Shown here: positions 7,652 to 13,903 of the stretch, one piece after another
Layout: each line of letters starts with the position of its first letter
How positions within the stretch are numbered: the stretch's first letter is position 1
Source of the DNA: Clostridia bacterium
GTDB taxonomy: Bacteria > Bacillota > Clostridia > DUPQ01
DNA length: 19,038 nucleotides
Assembly: GCA_028690885.1 (NCBI GenBank)
Contig: JAQVAJ010000003.1
Location: 1-19,038 of the forward strand
Direction of reading: 5' to 3'
Program-made: the position numbers and the translations under genes
The notes under the pieces: model-generated
The model's input: the letters and a program-made list of their open reading frames with translations, nothing else
Databases searched by the model: none
What the model was told of the DNA's origin: nothing

Positions 7652-8320
7652 AAAGGCCTCTGCTATTAGCAGATCAATTTTTGACGTAATTTTTATATTA
7701 AGCGTATCTGACTCTATGATCTTTACATTGTGCCCGTAATATTCAGCAATCATGCTGTCATCTGTAACATTAAGATTTTCTTCTTGCGCCCTTTTATGAA
7801 AATCAAGTGCAAATTCCGTTTTAAATGCCTGAGGAGTCTGAGCGTTATAGATTCTCTGTCTATCAAGTGTATTTTCAACAAACATAATATTATCGGCTCT
7901 TTTAATAGTATCTGTGTTTCTTGAAGCAGCTAAGCAAAACCCATATCTTTTAGCTCCCTCAATACAATCATCAATAATTTTTTTGGTAACTAATGGTCTT
8001 GCCGCATCGTGAATAAGTACAATTCCTTCATCATCACTTAGCTCTTTTAATCCATTAAATACTGATTCACGTCTGCTAAGTCCAGAATAAGCAAATTTAA
8101 CTTTACTGTCTACTTTATATTCTTTTATAAGCTTAAGATATAATTCATGCTGCTCTTTGGGTACCACAACAACTATCTGCTCAATGTATTCCAGTTCATC
8201 AAATGCTTTTATGGTACGCACTATAACAGGTAATCCTGCCACTGTAGCAACAAGCTTGTTTATCCCGTTCATCCTTATAGATGAGCCGCCTGCCGGAATC
8301 ACCGCTCTTATAGGTTCCAT
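7634..8320 (-). CDS. ispD: 2-C-methyl-D-erythritol 4-phosphate cytidylyltransferase
   Basis: A 228-residue nucleotidyltransferase that makes CDP-methylerythritol from MEP and CTP. The CTP-binding N-terminus reads IPAGGSSIRMNGINKL (8-23), a variant of AAGxGxRMxxxxPKQ that keeps Arg16 and Lys23 but lacks the glutamine. Other family motifs are HDAARPL (104-110, with Asp105), NTDTIK (135-140), DRQRIYNAQTPQAF (153-166), VTDDSM (185-190) and NIKITSKIDL (208-217). Length is normal. The start follows the carD stop by 3 nt with only a weak ribosome site, so it is likely translated by coupling within a carD-ispD operon. The last 18 nt lie opposite the end of ispF, and a terminator-like hairpin falls inside its final codons. 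Confidence 0.94.
   Translation of the reverse strand: MEPIRAVIPAGGSSIRMNGINKLVATVAGLPVIVRTIKAFDELEYIEQIVVVVPKEQHELYLKLIKEYKVDSKVKFAYSGLSRRESVFNGLKELSDDEGIVLIHDAARPLVTKKIIDDCIEGAKRYGFCLAASRNTDTIKRADNIMFVENTLDRQRIYNAQTPQAFKTEFALDFHKRAQEENLNVTDDSMIAEYYGHNVKIIESDTLNIKITSKIDLLIAEAFLSNGD
7659..7683. terminator. Two-way terminator-like hairpin inside the 3' end of ispD
   Basis: TCTGCTATTAGCAGA (7659-7673) is a perfect palindrome with 7-bp arms; as RNA it gives a 6-bp stem with a 3-nt loop. On the plus strand it lies 7 nt past the ispF stop and is followed by TCAATTTTTG, so it could end the ispF transcript. On the minus strand it is followed by GGCCTTTTTATCC, which falls inside the last codons of ispD. 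The short spacer before each T-run and the modest GC content weaken the call. Confidence 0.4.
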
Positions 8321-8323
8321 TTT

Positions 8324-8824
8324 CTAATCTTGGCCTTCTTGTTCAGATTCACAGTTGATGCTTTCCATTAAAGCTTCCTCTGCTTGTGTTAATGTGATAT
8401 TTTTTGCTAACATGATTTCGCTTAAAACAGCATTTTTAGCATTTAGCATTAACTTTCTCTCTCCAGTTGAAAGACTTTTATCGCGCGTTAAAAGTGATTT
8501 TGCTATCTGAGCAATTTCATCAATGGTACCATCTCTTAATTTTTCCATATTCTCGCGATATCTTTTATTCCAGTTTGATAATTCAACTGTATTCATCTCT
8601 TTTATTTTACATAAAAGCTCATCAGCTTCATTAGCTGACATTATATCTCTAATTCCAATAGTATCCATGTTTTCAACAGGAAGCATAGCCACCATTTCAC
8701 TAACTGGGCTCTTGACAATAAAATAGCATCTTATTTCATCCATTATCTTCTTATTTACTTTGTCAACGATAATGCCTGCGCCGTGCATTGGATATACGAT
8801 TTTGTCTCCGATACTGTAACTCAA
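8324..8824 (-). CDS. carD: CarD family transcriptional regulator
   Basis: A 166-residue protein of the CarD/CdnL/TRCF family, which binds RNA polymerase beta through an N-terminal Tudor-like domain and stabilises open complexes. SIGDKIVYPMHGAGII (4-19) and VAMLPVENMDTIGIRDI (45-61) are the family's RNA-polymerase-interacting domain; residues of about 65-166 form the helical C-terminal domain (NWNKRYRENMEKLRDG, LSTGERKLMLNAKNAVLSEIMLA). The start is TTG at 8822-8824, preceded by GAGG at 7-nt spacing; no ATG lies near, and the family N-terminus begins right here. It leads an operon with ispD and has its own consensus promoter. The gene symbol follows family usage; cellular targets are not shown by the sequence. 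Confidence 0.92.
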   Translation of the reverse strand: MSYSIGDKIVYPMHGAGIIVDKVNKKIMDEIRCYFIVKSPVSEMVAMLPVENMDTIGIRDIMSANEADELLCKIKEMNTVELSNWNKRYRENMEKLRDGTIDEIAQIAKSLLTRDKSLSTGERKLMLNAKNAVLSEIMLAKNITLTQAEEALMESINCESEQEGQD

Positions 8825-8842
8825 ATTAATACCTCATATTAA

Positions 8843-8871
8843 ATTATACTCTATTTTTAACTAAGTGTCAA
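8843..8871 (-). promoter_or_regulatory. Consensus sigma-A promoter of carD-ispD
   Basis: On the minus strand TTGACA (8866-8871) and TATAAT (8843-8848) are separated by exactly 17 bp, a perfect match to the vegetative consensus. The -10 ends 18 nt before the TTG start of carD. This implies that carD and ispD are transcribed strongly and independently of ctsR-radA, although no clear terminator separates them from radA. Confidence 0.85.
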
Positions 8872-8894
8872 AAGACCAAAATCAAAAAACAAGG

Positions 8895-10250
8895 TTACTT
8901 AACCAAAGCTTCTTCTATTGCCTGCGATATAGCTGAAACACCGATTATTTCAATCTGATTTTCATATTGCATAGCGGATTTTAAATTCACGTTTGGAATG
9001 ATTGCTTTAGTGTAACCCATCTTGACAGCTTCATTAATTCTTTTATCTATCCCATTAACAGATCTTATCTCTCCAGTTAAGCCAACTTCTCCTAAAACAA
9101 CACACCTGCTGTCAAGCTTCTTGCCTTTGTAACTTGATGCGATTGCAGTTATAACTGCAAGATCAGATGCAGTTTCACTAATCTTTATTCCACCTGCCAC
9201 ATTTATATATGCATCGTAATTATACAGTCTAATTTTAGCATTTTTTTCTATGACTGCCATTAACATGTTAACTCTATACTGATCAATTCCCGCAGACATG
9301 CGTCTGGGCATTGTAAAATTAGTAGGACACACTAAGGCCTGTATCTCAACCATGAGAGGTCTTGAGCCCTCCAAAACAGGCATTACAACCGTTCCTGGAG
9401 CATCAAGGTTTCTTCCTTCAAGCATAAATGCAGAAGGATTTGTCACTTCAATTAATCCTTTATCACACATTTCGAATACGCCTATCTCATTGGTAGATCC
9501 AAAACGGTTTTTAACACCTCTTAGTATTCTAAATGATGAACCGCTCTCACCTTCAATATATAAAACTGTATCTACCATATGCTCAAGTAGTTTTGGACCT
9601 GCGATGCTTCCCTCTTTGGTTACATGACCGACAATAAACAGTGCGGTATCTGATTTCTTGGCAGCATTAACTAACATAAGTGTGGAATTTTTAATCTGAT
9701 TAACACTACCTGCAATAGATGATATCTGACCTGAATAAACAGTCTGTATTGAATCAACAATTGCAATAGCAGGTTTTTTATCATGAATAGCTTTACATAT
9801 TACATCAGTATCTGTTTCTGAGGCTAGTTGGACATTCTTTCTTTTCAAACCTATTCTTTTTGCTCTTAGTCCCAGTTGACTTATACTTTCCTCTCCTGAT
9901 ATATATAATATCTGATTATCAGTACATACATCCCTGCATAACTGTAAAAGAATAGTAGACTTGCCAATACCCGGATCACCGCCTACAAGAACTACTGATC
10001 CTTCAACAATACCTCCTCCAAGCACTCTATCAACTTCAGTCATACCTGAATTAATTCTATGTGAATCTGAGTAATCAATATTATCTACTGAATCCAGTTG
10101 TATTTCTCTGACACTATCTGTTTTTAAATTCTTAAGTTCAGTAACTTCCTCAAATGTGCCCCATTCCTGGCATGAAGGGCATCTGCCCATCCACTTTACG
10201 GTTTCATAACCGCAAGATGTGCATACAAAATAGTTGCTATTTTTGGCCAT
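8895..10250 (-). CDS. radA: DNA repair protein RadA (Sms)
   Basis: A 451-residue RecA-like ATPase that processes recombination intermediates and promotes branch migration. The N-terminal zinc finger has Cys10, Cys13, Cys24 and Cys27 (CTSCG..CPSC). Walker A is GGDPGIGKST (90-99), Walker B is around AIAIVDSIQT (161-170), and the RadA-specific KNRFGSTNEIGVF is at 247-259. The C-terminal third is the Lon-protease-like domain (MPRRMSAGID, LAVITAIASSYKGKKLD, VVLGEVGLTGEIRSV). Length is typical. The ATG has a strong AGGAGGG site. It starts 9 nt after the ctsR stop, so the two share a transcript under CtsR control. All key motifs are intact. Confidence 0.96.
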   Translation of the reverse strand: MAKNSNYFVCTSCGYETVKWMGRCPSCQEWGTFEEVTELKNLKTDSVREIQLDSVDNIDYSDSHRINSGMTEVDRVLGGGIVEGSVVLVGGDPGIGKSTILLQLCRDVCTDNQILYISGEESISQLGLRAKRIGLKRKNVQLASETDTDVICKAIHDKKPAIAIVDSIQTVYSGQISSIAGSVNQIKNSTLMLVNAAKKSDTALFIVGHVTKEGSIAGPKLLEHMVDTVLYIEGESGSSFRILRGVKNRFGSTNEIGVFEMCDKGLIEVTNPSAFMLEGRNLDAPGTVVMPVLEGSRPLMVEIQALVCPTNFTMPRRMSAGIDQYRVNMLMAVIEKNAKIRLYNYDAYINVAGGIKISETASDLAVITAIASSYKGKKLDSRCVVLGEVGLTGEIRSVNGIDKRINEAVKMGYTKAIIPNVNLKSAMQYENQIEIIGVSAISQAIEEALVK

Positions 10251-10259
10251 AAGCCCTCC

Positions 10260-10718
10260 TTATATAATCATTTTCATAAGCATGTTCTTTAATATATCTG
10301 CACGTACCTTATCTCTTAGAAATACTGGCACGCTTTTTAAAGAATTATCATTTACAGCCGCTTTAAGTAATTTTTTATCAGATTCTGATATTATATTTAG
10401 GTCCATAAAATTATCTATATATACTTCAGCAGAATGTCTGCTTATCTCATCTCCCATAGATAAAATAATATGCATAAAATAGTCATACGGCTTATCCGTT
10501 GACATTCTGCTAATAGTTATATGACCGCCTCCACCCCTCTTGCTCTCAACAAAATAACCTCTTTCAGAATTAAACCTTGTAGCAATTACATAGTTGATTT
10601 GAGAGGGAACACATTTGAAATAATTGGCAAGTTCATTTCTTTGTATTTCTACTTCCCCTTCTGTATCATCAATGAGATCTTTTATAAAGTCTTCTATTAC
10701 GTCACTTAATCTAGCCAT
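10260..10718 (-). CDS. ctsR: CtsR family heat-shock repressor
   Basis: A 152-residue winged-helix repressor of class III heat-shock genes (clp genes and its own operon) in Gram-positive bacteria. LSDVIEDFIKDLI (4-16) and ELANYFKCVPSQINYVIATRF (29-49) form the helix-turn-helix; ERGYFVESKRGGGGHITI (52-69) is the beta-wing with the glycine-rich loop that senses heat. Arg61 corresponds to the loop arginine phosphorylated by McsB in Bacillus-type systems. The C-terminal half (80-152) is the dimerisation/McsB-contact domain. The gene is followed directly by radA; mcsA, mcsB and clpC, which often lie between, are not here. A CtsR box overlaps the start region of its transcript, so it should repress itself. 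Confidence 0.95.
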   Translation of the reverse strand: MARLSDVIEDFIKDLIDDTEGEVEIQRNELANYFKCVPSQINYVIATRFNSERGYFVESKRGGGGHITISRMSTDKPYDYFMHIILSMGDEISRHSAEVYIDNFMDLNIISESDKKLLKAAVNDNSLKSVPVFLRDKVRADILKNMLMKMII

Positions 10719-10730
10719 CTTGAATCACCT

Positions 10731-10747
10731 TTTGACTTTCTCTGACT
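10731..10747 (-). promoter_or_regulatory. CtsR operator
   Basis: On the minus strand this reads AGTCAGAGAAAGTCAAA, matching the heptad direct repeat consensus RGTCAAA-NAN-RGTCAAA with one change (G for A in the first heptad). It sits 3 bp downstream of the -10 box and just ahead of the ribosome site (AGGTG), where repressor binding would block transcription start. It is direct evidence of autoregulation of ctsR-radA. Confidence 0.88.
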
Positions 10748-10749
10748 TT

Positions 10750-10777
10750 ATTATATCAAAATCAATCTTTTTTTCAA
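10750..10777 (-). promoter_or_regulatory. Sigma-A promoter of ctsR-radA
   Basis: On the minus strand TTGAAA (10772-10777) and a perfect TATAAT (10750-10755) are 16 bp apart. The CtsR box follows at once. The ctsR ATG is 31 nt downstream of the -10. Confidence 0.8.
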
Positions 10778-10784
10778 CCATATA

Positions 10785-10813
10785 TTCAAAAGCCTATCTC
10801 GTGATGGTATACT
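10785..10813 (+). promoter_or_regulatory. Promoter of tdk
   Basis: TTCAAA (10785-10790) and TATACT (10808-10813) have 17-bp spacing. The -10 lies 27 nt before the tdk ATG, and a G-rich ribosome site (GGGGGG, 10831-10836) precedes the ATG by 4 nt. It is back-to-back with the ctsR promoter, and no CtsR box lies within it. Confidence 0.55.
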
Positions 10814-10840
10814 TTATATATAAATATTCTGGGGGGTAAC

Positions 10841-11416
10841 ATGGCCAAACTATATTTCAGATATGGAGCAATGGGTAGTTCAAAATCAGCAAATGCAATA
10901 ATGGTTGTGTACAACTACAAAGAGAGAAATCAATCAGCAGTACTGCTTAAACCACAAAGCGATATAAGAGATGGCAAGCAGATAAATGTTTCCAGATGCG
11001 GGCTTAGGATGGATTGCGAATTTACTGATTCGTTTTTGGATCAAAACGATGACGAATTTAATAAATATGACTGCATAGTAGTTGACGAAGCTCAGTTTTT
11101 AACTAAAAAGCAGGTTGAAACACTTGTACATATTGCTGATGATCTGGATATACCGGTTATTTGTTATGGATTACGTGCTGATTTTCAGAATAAATTATTT
11201 GAAGGAAGCTTATACCTTCTTTCATGGGCAGATACTATTGAAGAAATCAAAACAATATGCTGGTGTGGGAAAAAAGCTACATGCAATGCAAGAATTGGAG
11301 CTGATGGTAAAATAATGCGAGAAGGTCCGCAATTTTTGCTTGGCGGTAATGAACGATATATTCCATTATGTAGAAAGCATTTCAGATCCGGTCAGATAAA
11401 AAAAGAAGAGGATTAA
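10841..11416 (+). CDS. tdk: Thymidine kinase (type II)
   Basis: A 191-residue enzyme that phosphorylates thymidine with ATP for dTMP salvage in the cytoplasm. The P-loop is GAMGSSKSA (9-17), the variant common in type II bacterial thymidine kinases. VVDEAQFL (80-87) supplies the Walker B Asp and the catalytic Glu83. ICYGLRADF (107-115) is the family's conserved stretch. TICWCGKKATCNAR (138-151) and YIPLCRKHF (173-181) provide zinc-site Cys/His residues, and the lasso loop before the C-terminus (GGNERYIPL) contacts thymidine. Length is typical. It is transcribed away from ctsR, and its last codons form the left arm of its terminator. Confidence 0.96.
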   Translation: MAKLYFRYGAMGSSKSANAIMVVYNYKERNQSAVLLKPQSDIRDGKQINVSRCGLRMDCEFTDSFLDQNDDEFNKYDCIVVDEAQFLTKKQVETLVHIADDLDIPVICYGLRADFQNKLFEGSLYLLSWADTIEEIKTICWCGKKATCNARIGADGKIMREGPQFLLGGNERYIPLCRKHFRSGQIKKEED

Positions 11417-11427
11417 CCTCTTCTTTT
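11401..11427 (+). terminator. Intrinsic terminator overlapping the tdk stop codon
   Basis: AAAAGAAGAGG pairs perfectly with CCTCTTCTTTT around the loop ATTAA, and the tdk stop codon TAA (11414-11416) lies in the loop. The 11-bp stem ends in its own T-run, followed by TATTG. The left arm is coding sequence for the Lys/Glu-rich tail of Tdk. Confidence 0.75.
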
Positions 11428-11464
11428 TATTGCTTAACTTAACATTATCAATATTCTATATAGT

Positions 11465-11489
11465 ATGGAGTTATATAATATAATTCCAT
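11465..11489. terminator. Hairpin between convergent tdk and GH78 genes
   Basis: Two 11-nt arms pair around a TAA loop, starting ATGGAG and ending TTCCAT, with one G-U pair on the plus strand (A-C mismatch on the minus strand). It lies 9 nt past the GH78 stop. There is no strong T-run on either side, so it is a weak or assisted terminator. Confidence 0.4.
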
Positions 11490-11498
11490 TTACTGTAA

Positions 11499-13700
11499 TT
11501 AAATATTTTCTGTGTATGTGTATTCTCCCGGACCTACATTGTATGTTTCTTTTAAGCATATGGTCGCAGTAGTATTTTTAGGAACAACAAATGTATATGT
11601 AATGCTATCTTTTGACATCTCCCATTTTGAAATAATTGTACCCTTTTTTGTTATCAGACTTGCTTTTGCATAATTTAATCCGCATCCTTTTACAACAACC
11701 GGTTTTAAGATAATATTACTAAATCCTGGTTTAGATTCATCTATTCTTATTCCTGCAACTTTTTCATACATGAAATCCACAACAGAACCATATGCATAAT
11801 GATTAAAGGAATTCATATCCTTGCTCCAAAAAGTTCCATCTGGCTTAATATTATCCCAATGCTCCCAGATAGTAGTGGCTCCTTTTGTTATGGGATACAT
11901 CCATGAAGGATATTCTTTTTCAAGTAAGAGCTTATATGCAAGATCAGCATAACCATATTCAGCAAGTACATGCAATATATATGGGGTCCCTAAAAAGCCT
12001 GTTGAGATTTTATCGCCAAAGTCATGAATTCGTTCCACAAGATTAGCAATGGCTTTTTTCTGTCTTTCTTCGTTTAACATATTGAAATGCAAAGCTAAAA
12101 CATAGGATGTCTGAGTATCTGTTATTAGTTTTTCGTCTTTCCAATAAGTTTCATTAAATGCCATTTTAATGTTGTCATACAAATCCTGATAATACTTTAT
12201 TACCTTTTTTTTCTTCTTTAGTAAAACAGCTGTTTTTTTCATAATATCTACACTGTTTGCATAATATATAGTAGCAACAAGATATTGATTTGTTTTACCT
12301 CTATATGTACCAAAAGGAACATCCAATGCCAACCAGTCACCATATTGATATCCAGTATCCCAAAGATAAGGATTATCTGAAGAATTCTTAATGTATTCCA
12401 CCCAAGAGGCCATAGATTCATATTGATTATCTAAAATAGATATATCATTATATGTTAAATACATTTGATAAGGCACTATTGTTGCAGCATCTCCCCAGGC
12501 TGATGATACATTTACAAAAGAGTATTTAACAGGAATTACTGAAGGCACTGCTCCATTCATTGCCTGGCATAATGATAAATCAGTAAGCCACTTTGAGAAG
12601 AATTTTTTAACATCATAATTGTATGATGCTGCTTTGCAGAATACCTGTGCATCTCCAGTCCACCCTAAACGTTCATCTCTTTGTGGACAGTCAGTAGGAA
12701 TATCAAGAAAGTTTCCCTTTTGTCCCCATATAGTATTTTCATATAACTTATTAAGCATTTTATCAGAACTTTCAAAATAACCAGTACGTTTCATGTCAGA
12801 ATGCACTACAATGGCTTTAAAATCAGATATATTGACATTTTCCTGCCATTCATCTAATCTTACATACCGAAAACCTTGGAATGAAAAATGAGGTGAGTAC
12901 TCAGATTTACCACCGTTAGAGATGTATTCTATTTTTTGTTTTGCTCCTCTTAGATTTTCAATATAGAAATTACCTTCGTTATCTAAAACTTCAGCATGAG
13001 ATAATATAAATCTTTCACCTTTTTTTGCTTTTACTTTAAATCTGACATAACCGGTAATATTTTGTCCAAAATCTAAAACTCTTTCATTTTTTGGTGTAAT
13101 AATCAGTTTTACTACAGATAACTGTTCATGTTCTTTTACATACTCACCCTGCTGCAAGACTATATCATTAGGATTATATCCCTGTGCAAGTCTTACTGGC
13201 TTAAAATCGTATGGTCTAAGTCTTGCATCGTAAGTCTCGCCATCATATATATCGCTAAAAATAATAGATGTTTTTGCAGCTTTCCATTCATCGCTAGCAC
13301 AACTGATAAACGAATCTTTTGTTTCGTCAGCATAGACAACATCAAGAGAGCACGCTAAAGCGAAATGCAGTTTATCTGGGTCGCCTGCTATATGTCCTGA
13401 AAACCAACCCCTTGCAACATATACAGATATATCAGCATATTCCTCTATAATGTTTTTTGTTACATCAAATGACTGATATTGTACTCTTCTGTTATAATGT
13501 GTCCACCCAGGTAAAAATCTATAGTCTTTACCTACTCTTTTCCCATTGACAAATGCCTCATAAAGACCTAAAGCTGTAATATTTAATACAGCTTTTTTTA
13601 CTTGCTTTTCAAACTTTATTGTTCTTTGAAACATTCTGCAGGAATCATTATTTGGCTCAATATCAGCCGTAATCCATTTTGCTAAATTAATTGAATTCAT
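11499..13700 (-). CDS. Alpha-L-rhamnosidase, GH78 family
   Basis: A 733-residue enzyme expected to release alpha-L-rhamnose from plant glycosides or rhamnose-rich polysaccharides. No signal peptide is seen, so it probably acts inside the cell on imported oligosaccharides. Residues of about 1-170 are the beta-sandwich N-terminal domain (AKWITADIE, GLYEAFVNGKRVG, LPGWTHYNRRVQYQSFDVT). About 200-310 is the concanavalin-like domain (DFGQNITGYVRFKVK). The (alpha/alpha)6 barrel follows, with the family signature DCPQRDERLGWTGDA (337-351, expected general acid Glu343) and IWEHWDNI (611-618, expected base Glu613); then NHYAYGSVVDFMYEKVAGI and a C-terminal beta domain. It is shorter than many GH78 proteins. 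It stands alone, with an odd leader: the ATG lacks a proper ribosome site and a strong AAGGAGGG lies 36 nt upstream. Confidence 0.93.
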   Translation of the reverse strand: MNSINLAKWITADIEPNNDSCRMFQRTIKFEKQVKKAVLNITALGLYEAFVNGKRVGKDYRFLPGWTHYNRRVQYQSFDVTKNIIEEYADISVYVARGWFSGHIAGDPDKLHFALACSLDVVYADETKDSFISCASDEWKAAKTSIIFSDIYDGETYDARLRPYDFKPVRLAQGYNPNDIVLQQGEYVKEHEQLSVVKLIITPKNERVLDFGQNITGYVRFKVKAKKGERFILSHAEVLDNEGNFYIENLRGAKQKIEYISNGGKSEYSPHFSFQGFRYVRLDEWQENVNISDFKAIVVHSDMKRTGYFESSDKMLNKLYENTIWGQKGNFLDIPTDCPQRDERLGWTGDAQVFCKAASYNYDVKKFFSKWLTDLSLCQAMNGAVPSVIPVKYSFVNVSSAWGDAATIVPYQMYLTYNDISILDNQYESMASWVEYIKNSSDNPYLWDTGYQYGDWLALDVPFGTYRGKTNQYLVATIYYANSVDIMKKTAVLLKKKKKVIKYYQDLYDNIKMAFNETYWKDEKLITDTQTSYVLALHFNMLNEERQKKAIANLVERIHDFGDKISTGFLGTPYILHVLAEYGYADLAYKLLLEKEYPSWMYPITKGATTIWEHWDNIKPDGTFWSKDMNSFNHYAYGSVVDFMYEKVAGIRIDESKPGFSNIILKPVVVKGCGLNYAKASLITKKGTIISKWEMSKDSITYTFVVPKNTTATICLKETYNVGPGEYTYTENI

Positions 13701-13716
13701 TTCTTTTTTGTGTGAT

Positions 13717-13731
13717 ACAGTCAGTGACTGT
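13717..13731. promoter_or_regulatory. 15-bp perfect palindrome in the GH78 leader
   Basis: ACAGTCAGTGACTGT has 7-bp arms around a central G. It lies between the strong Shine-Dalgarno and the GH78 start codon. It could be a DNA operator, or an RNA hairpin with a 6-bp stem and a 3-nt loop that affects translation start. Confidence 0.5.
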
Positions 13732-13736
13732 TCATA

Positions 13737-13744
13737 CCCTCCTT
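13737..13744 (-). promoter_or_regulatory. Strong Shine-Dalgarno displaced from the GH78 start
   Basis: AAGGAGGG on the minus strand is a near-perfect ribosome site but is 36 nt from the GH78 ATG. An ATG 1 nt downstream would open a four-codon frame (Met-Asn-Ser-His-stop), too close for efficient use. No in-frame ATG, GTG or TTG for GH78 lies at a proper distance; an in-frame TAA sits at the Shine-Dalgarno itself. Confidence 0.55.
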
Positions 13745-13773
13745 ACTTTATTTTAACAGGTAAATAATTGTTA

Positions 13774-13787
13774 TTTATCATGATAAA
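13774..13787. promoter_or_regulatory. 14-bp perfect palindrome upstream of GH78, possible operator
   Basis: TTTATCATGATAAA is fully symmetrical and lies 74-87 bp upstream of the GH78 ATG. A candidate extended -10 (TGTTAAAAT, 13750-13758) lies downstream of it, though a start from there would fall inside the Shine-Dalgarno. A weaker promoter farther upstream is possible. Either way the palindrome is well placed for a sugar-responsive regulator. Confidence 0.4.
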
Positions 13788-13836
13788 ACTTTTATGTCTT
13801 AGTAATATTATCATAGCTTGCTAAGCTGGTCCACAT

Positions 13837-13865
13837 ATAAAAGAGCAGTTAAACTGCCCTTTTAT
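13837..13865 (-). terminator. Terminator of the rex/EF-G-like operon
   Basis: Two 13-nt arms pair around a 3-nt loop. On the minus strand one pair is G-U and all others are Watson-Crick; the core is GGGCAGT / ACTGCTC with a TTTTAT tail. It lies about 40 nt past the EF-G-like stop. On the plus strand the G-U becomes an A-C mismatch, so it favours minus-strand termination. Confidence 0.7.
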
Positions 13866-13903
13866 GTATTTGATAAATTAATAATATTATAAGATTATAA
13901 TTC

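Noticed and set aside
9298..9627. A 109-codon plus-strand open frame opposite radA
   Set aside because: It lies wholly within the intact radA gene on the other strand, has no ribosome site and no recognisable motif.
10521..10839. Two plus-strand open frames opposite the start of ctsR and its promoter
   Set aside because: They cover the ctsR start, its promoter and the CtsR box, which are better explained as they stand; neither frame has a ribosome site or family match.
13724..13735. Four-codon reading frame (Met-Asn-Ser-His) before GH78 as an annotated gene
   Set aside because: The ATG is only 1 nt from the Shine-Dalgarno and the frame is too short to support; it is kept as an observation only.
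13815..13827. Small inverted repeat AGCTT-GCT-AAGCT upstream of GH78
   Set aside because: The arms are only 5 bp, no T-run follows, and it sits next to a much better terminator.
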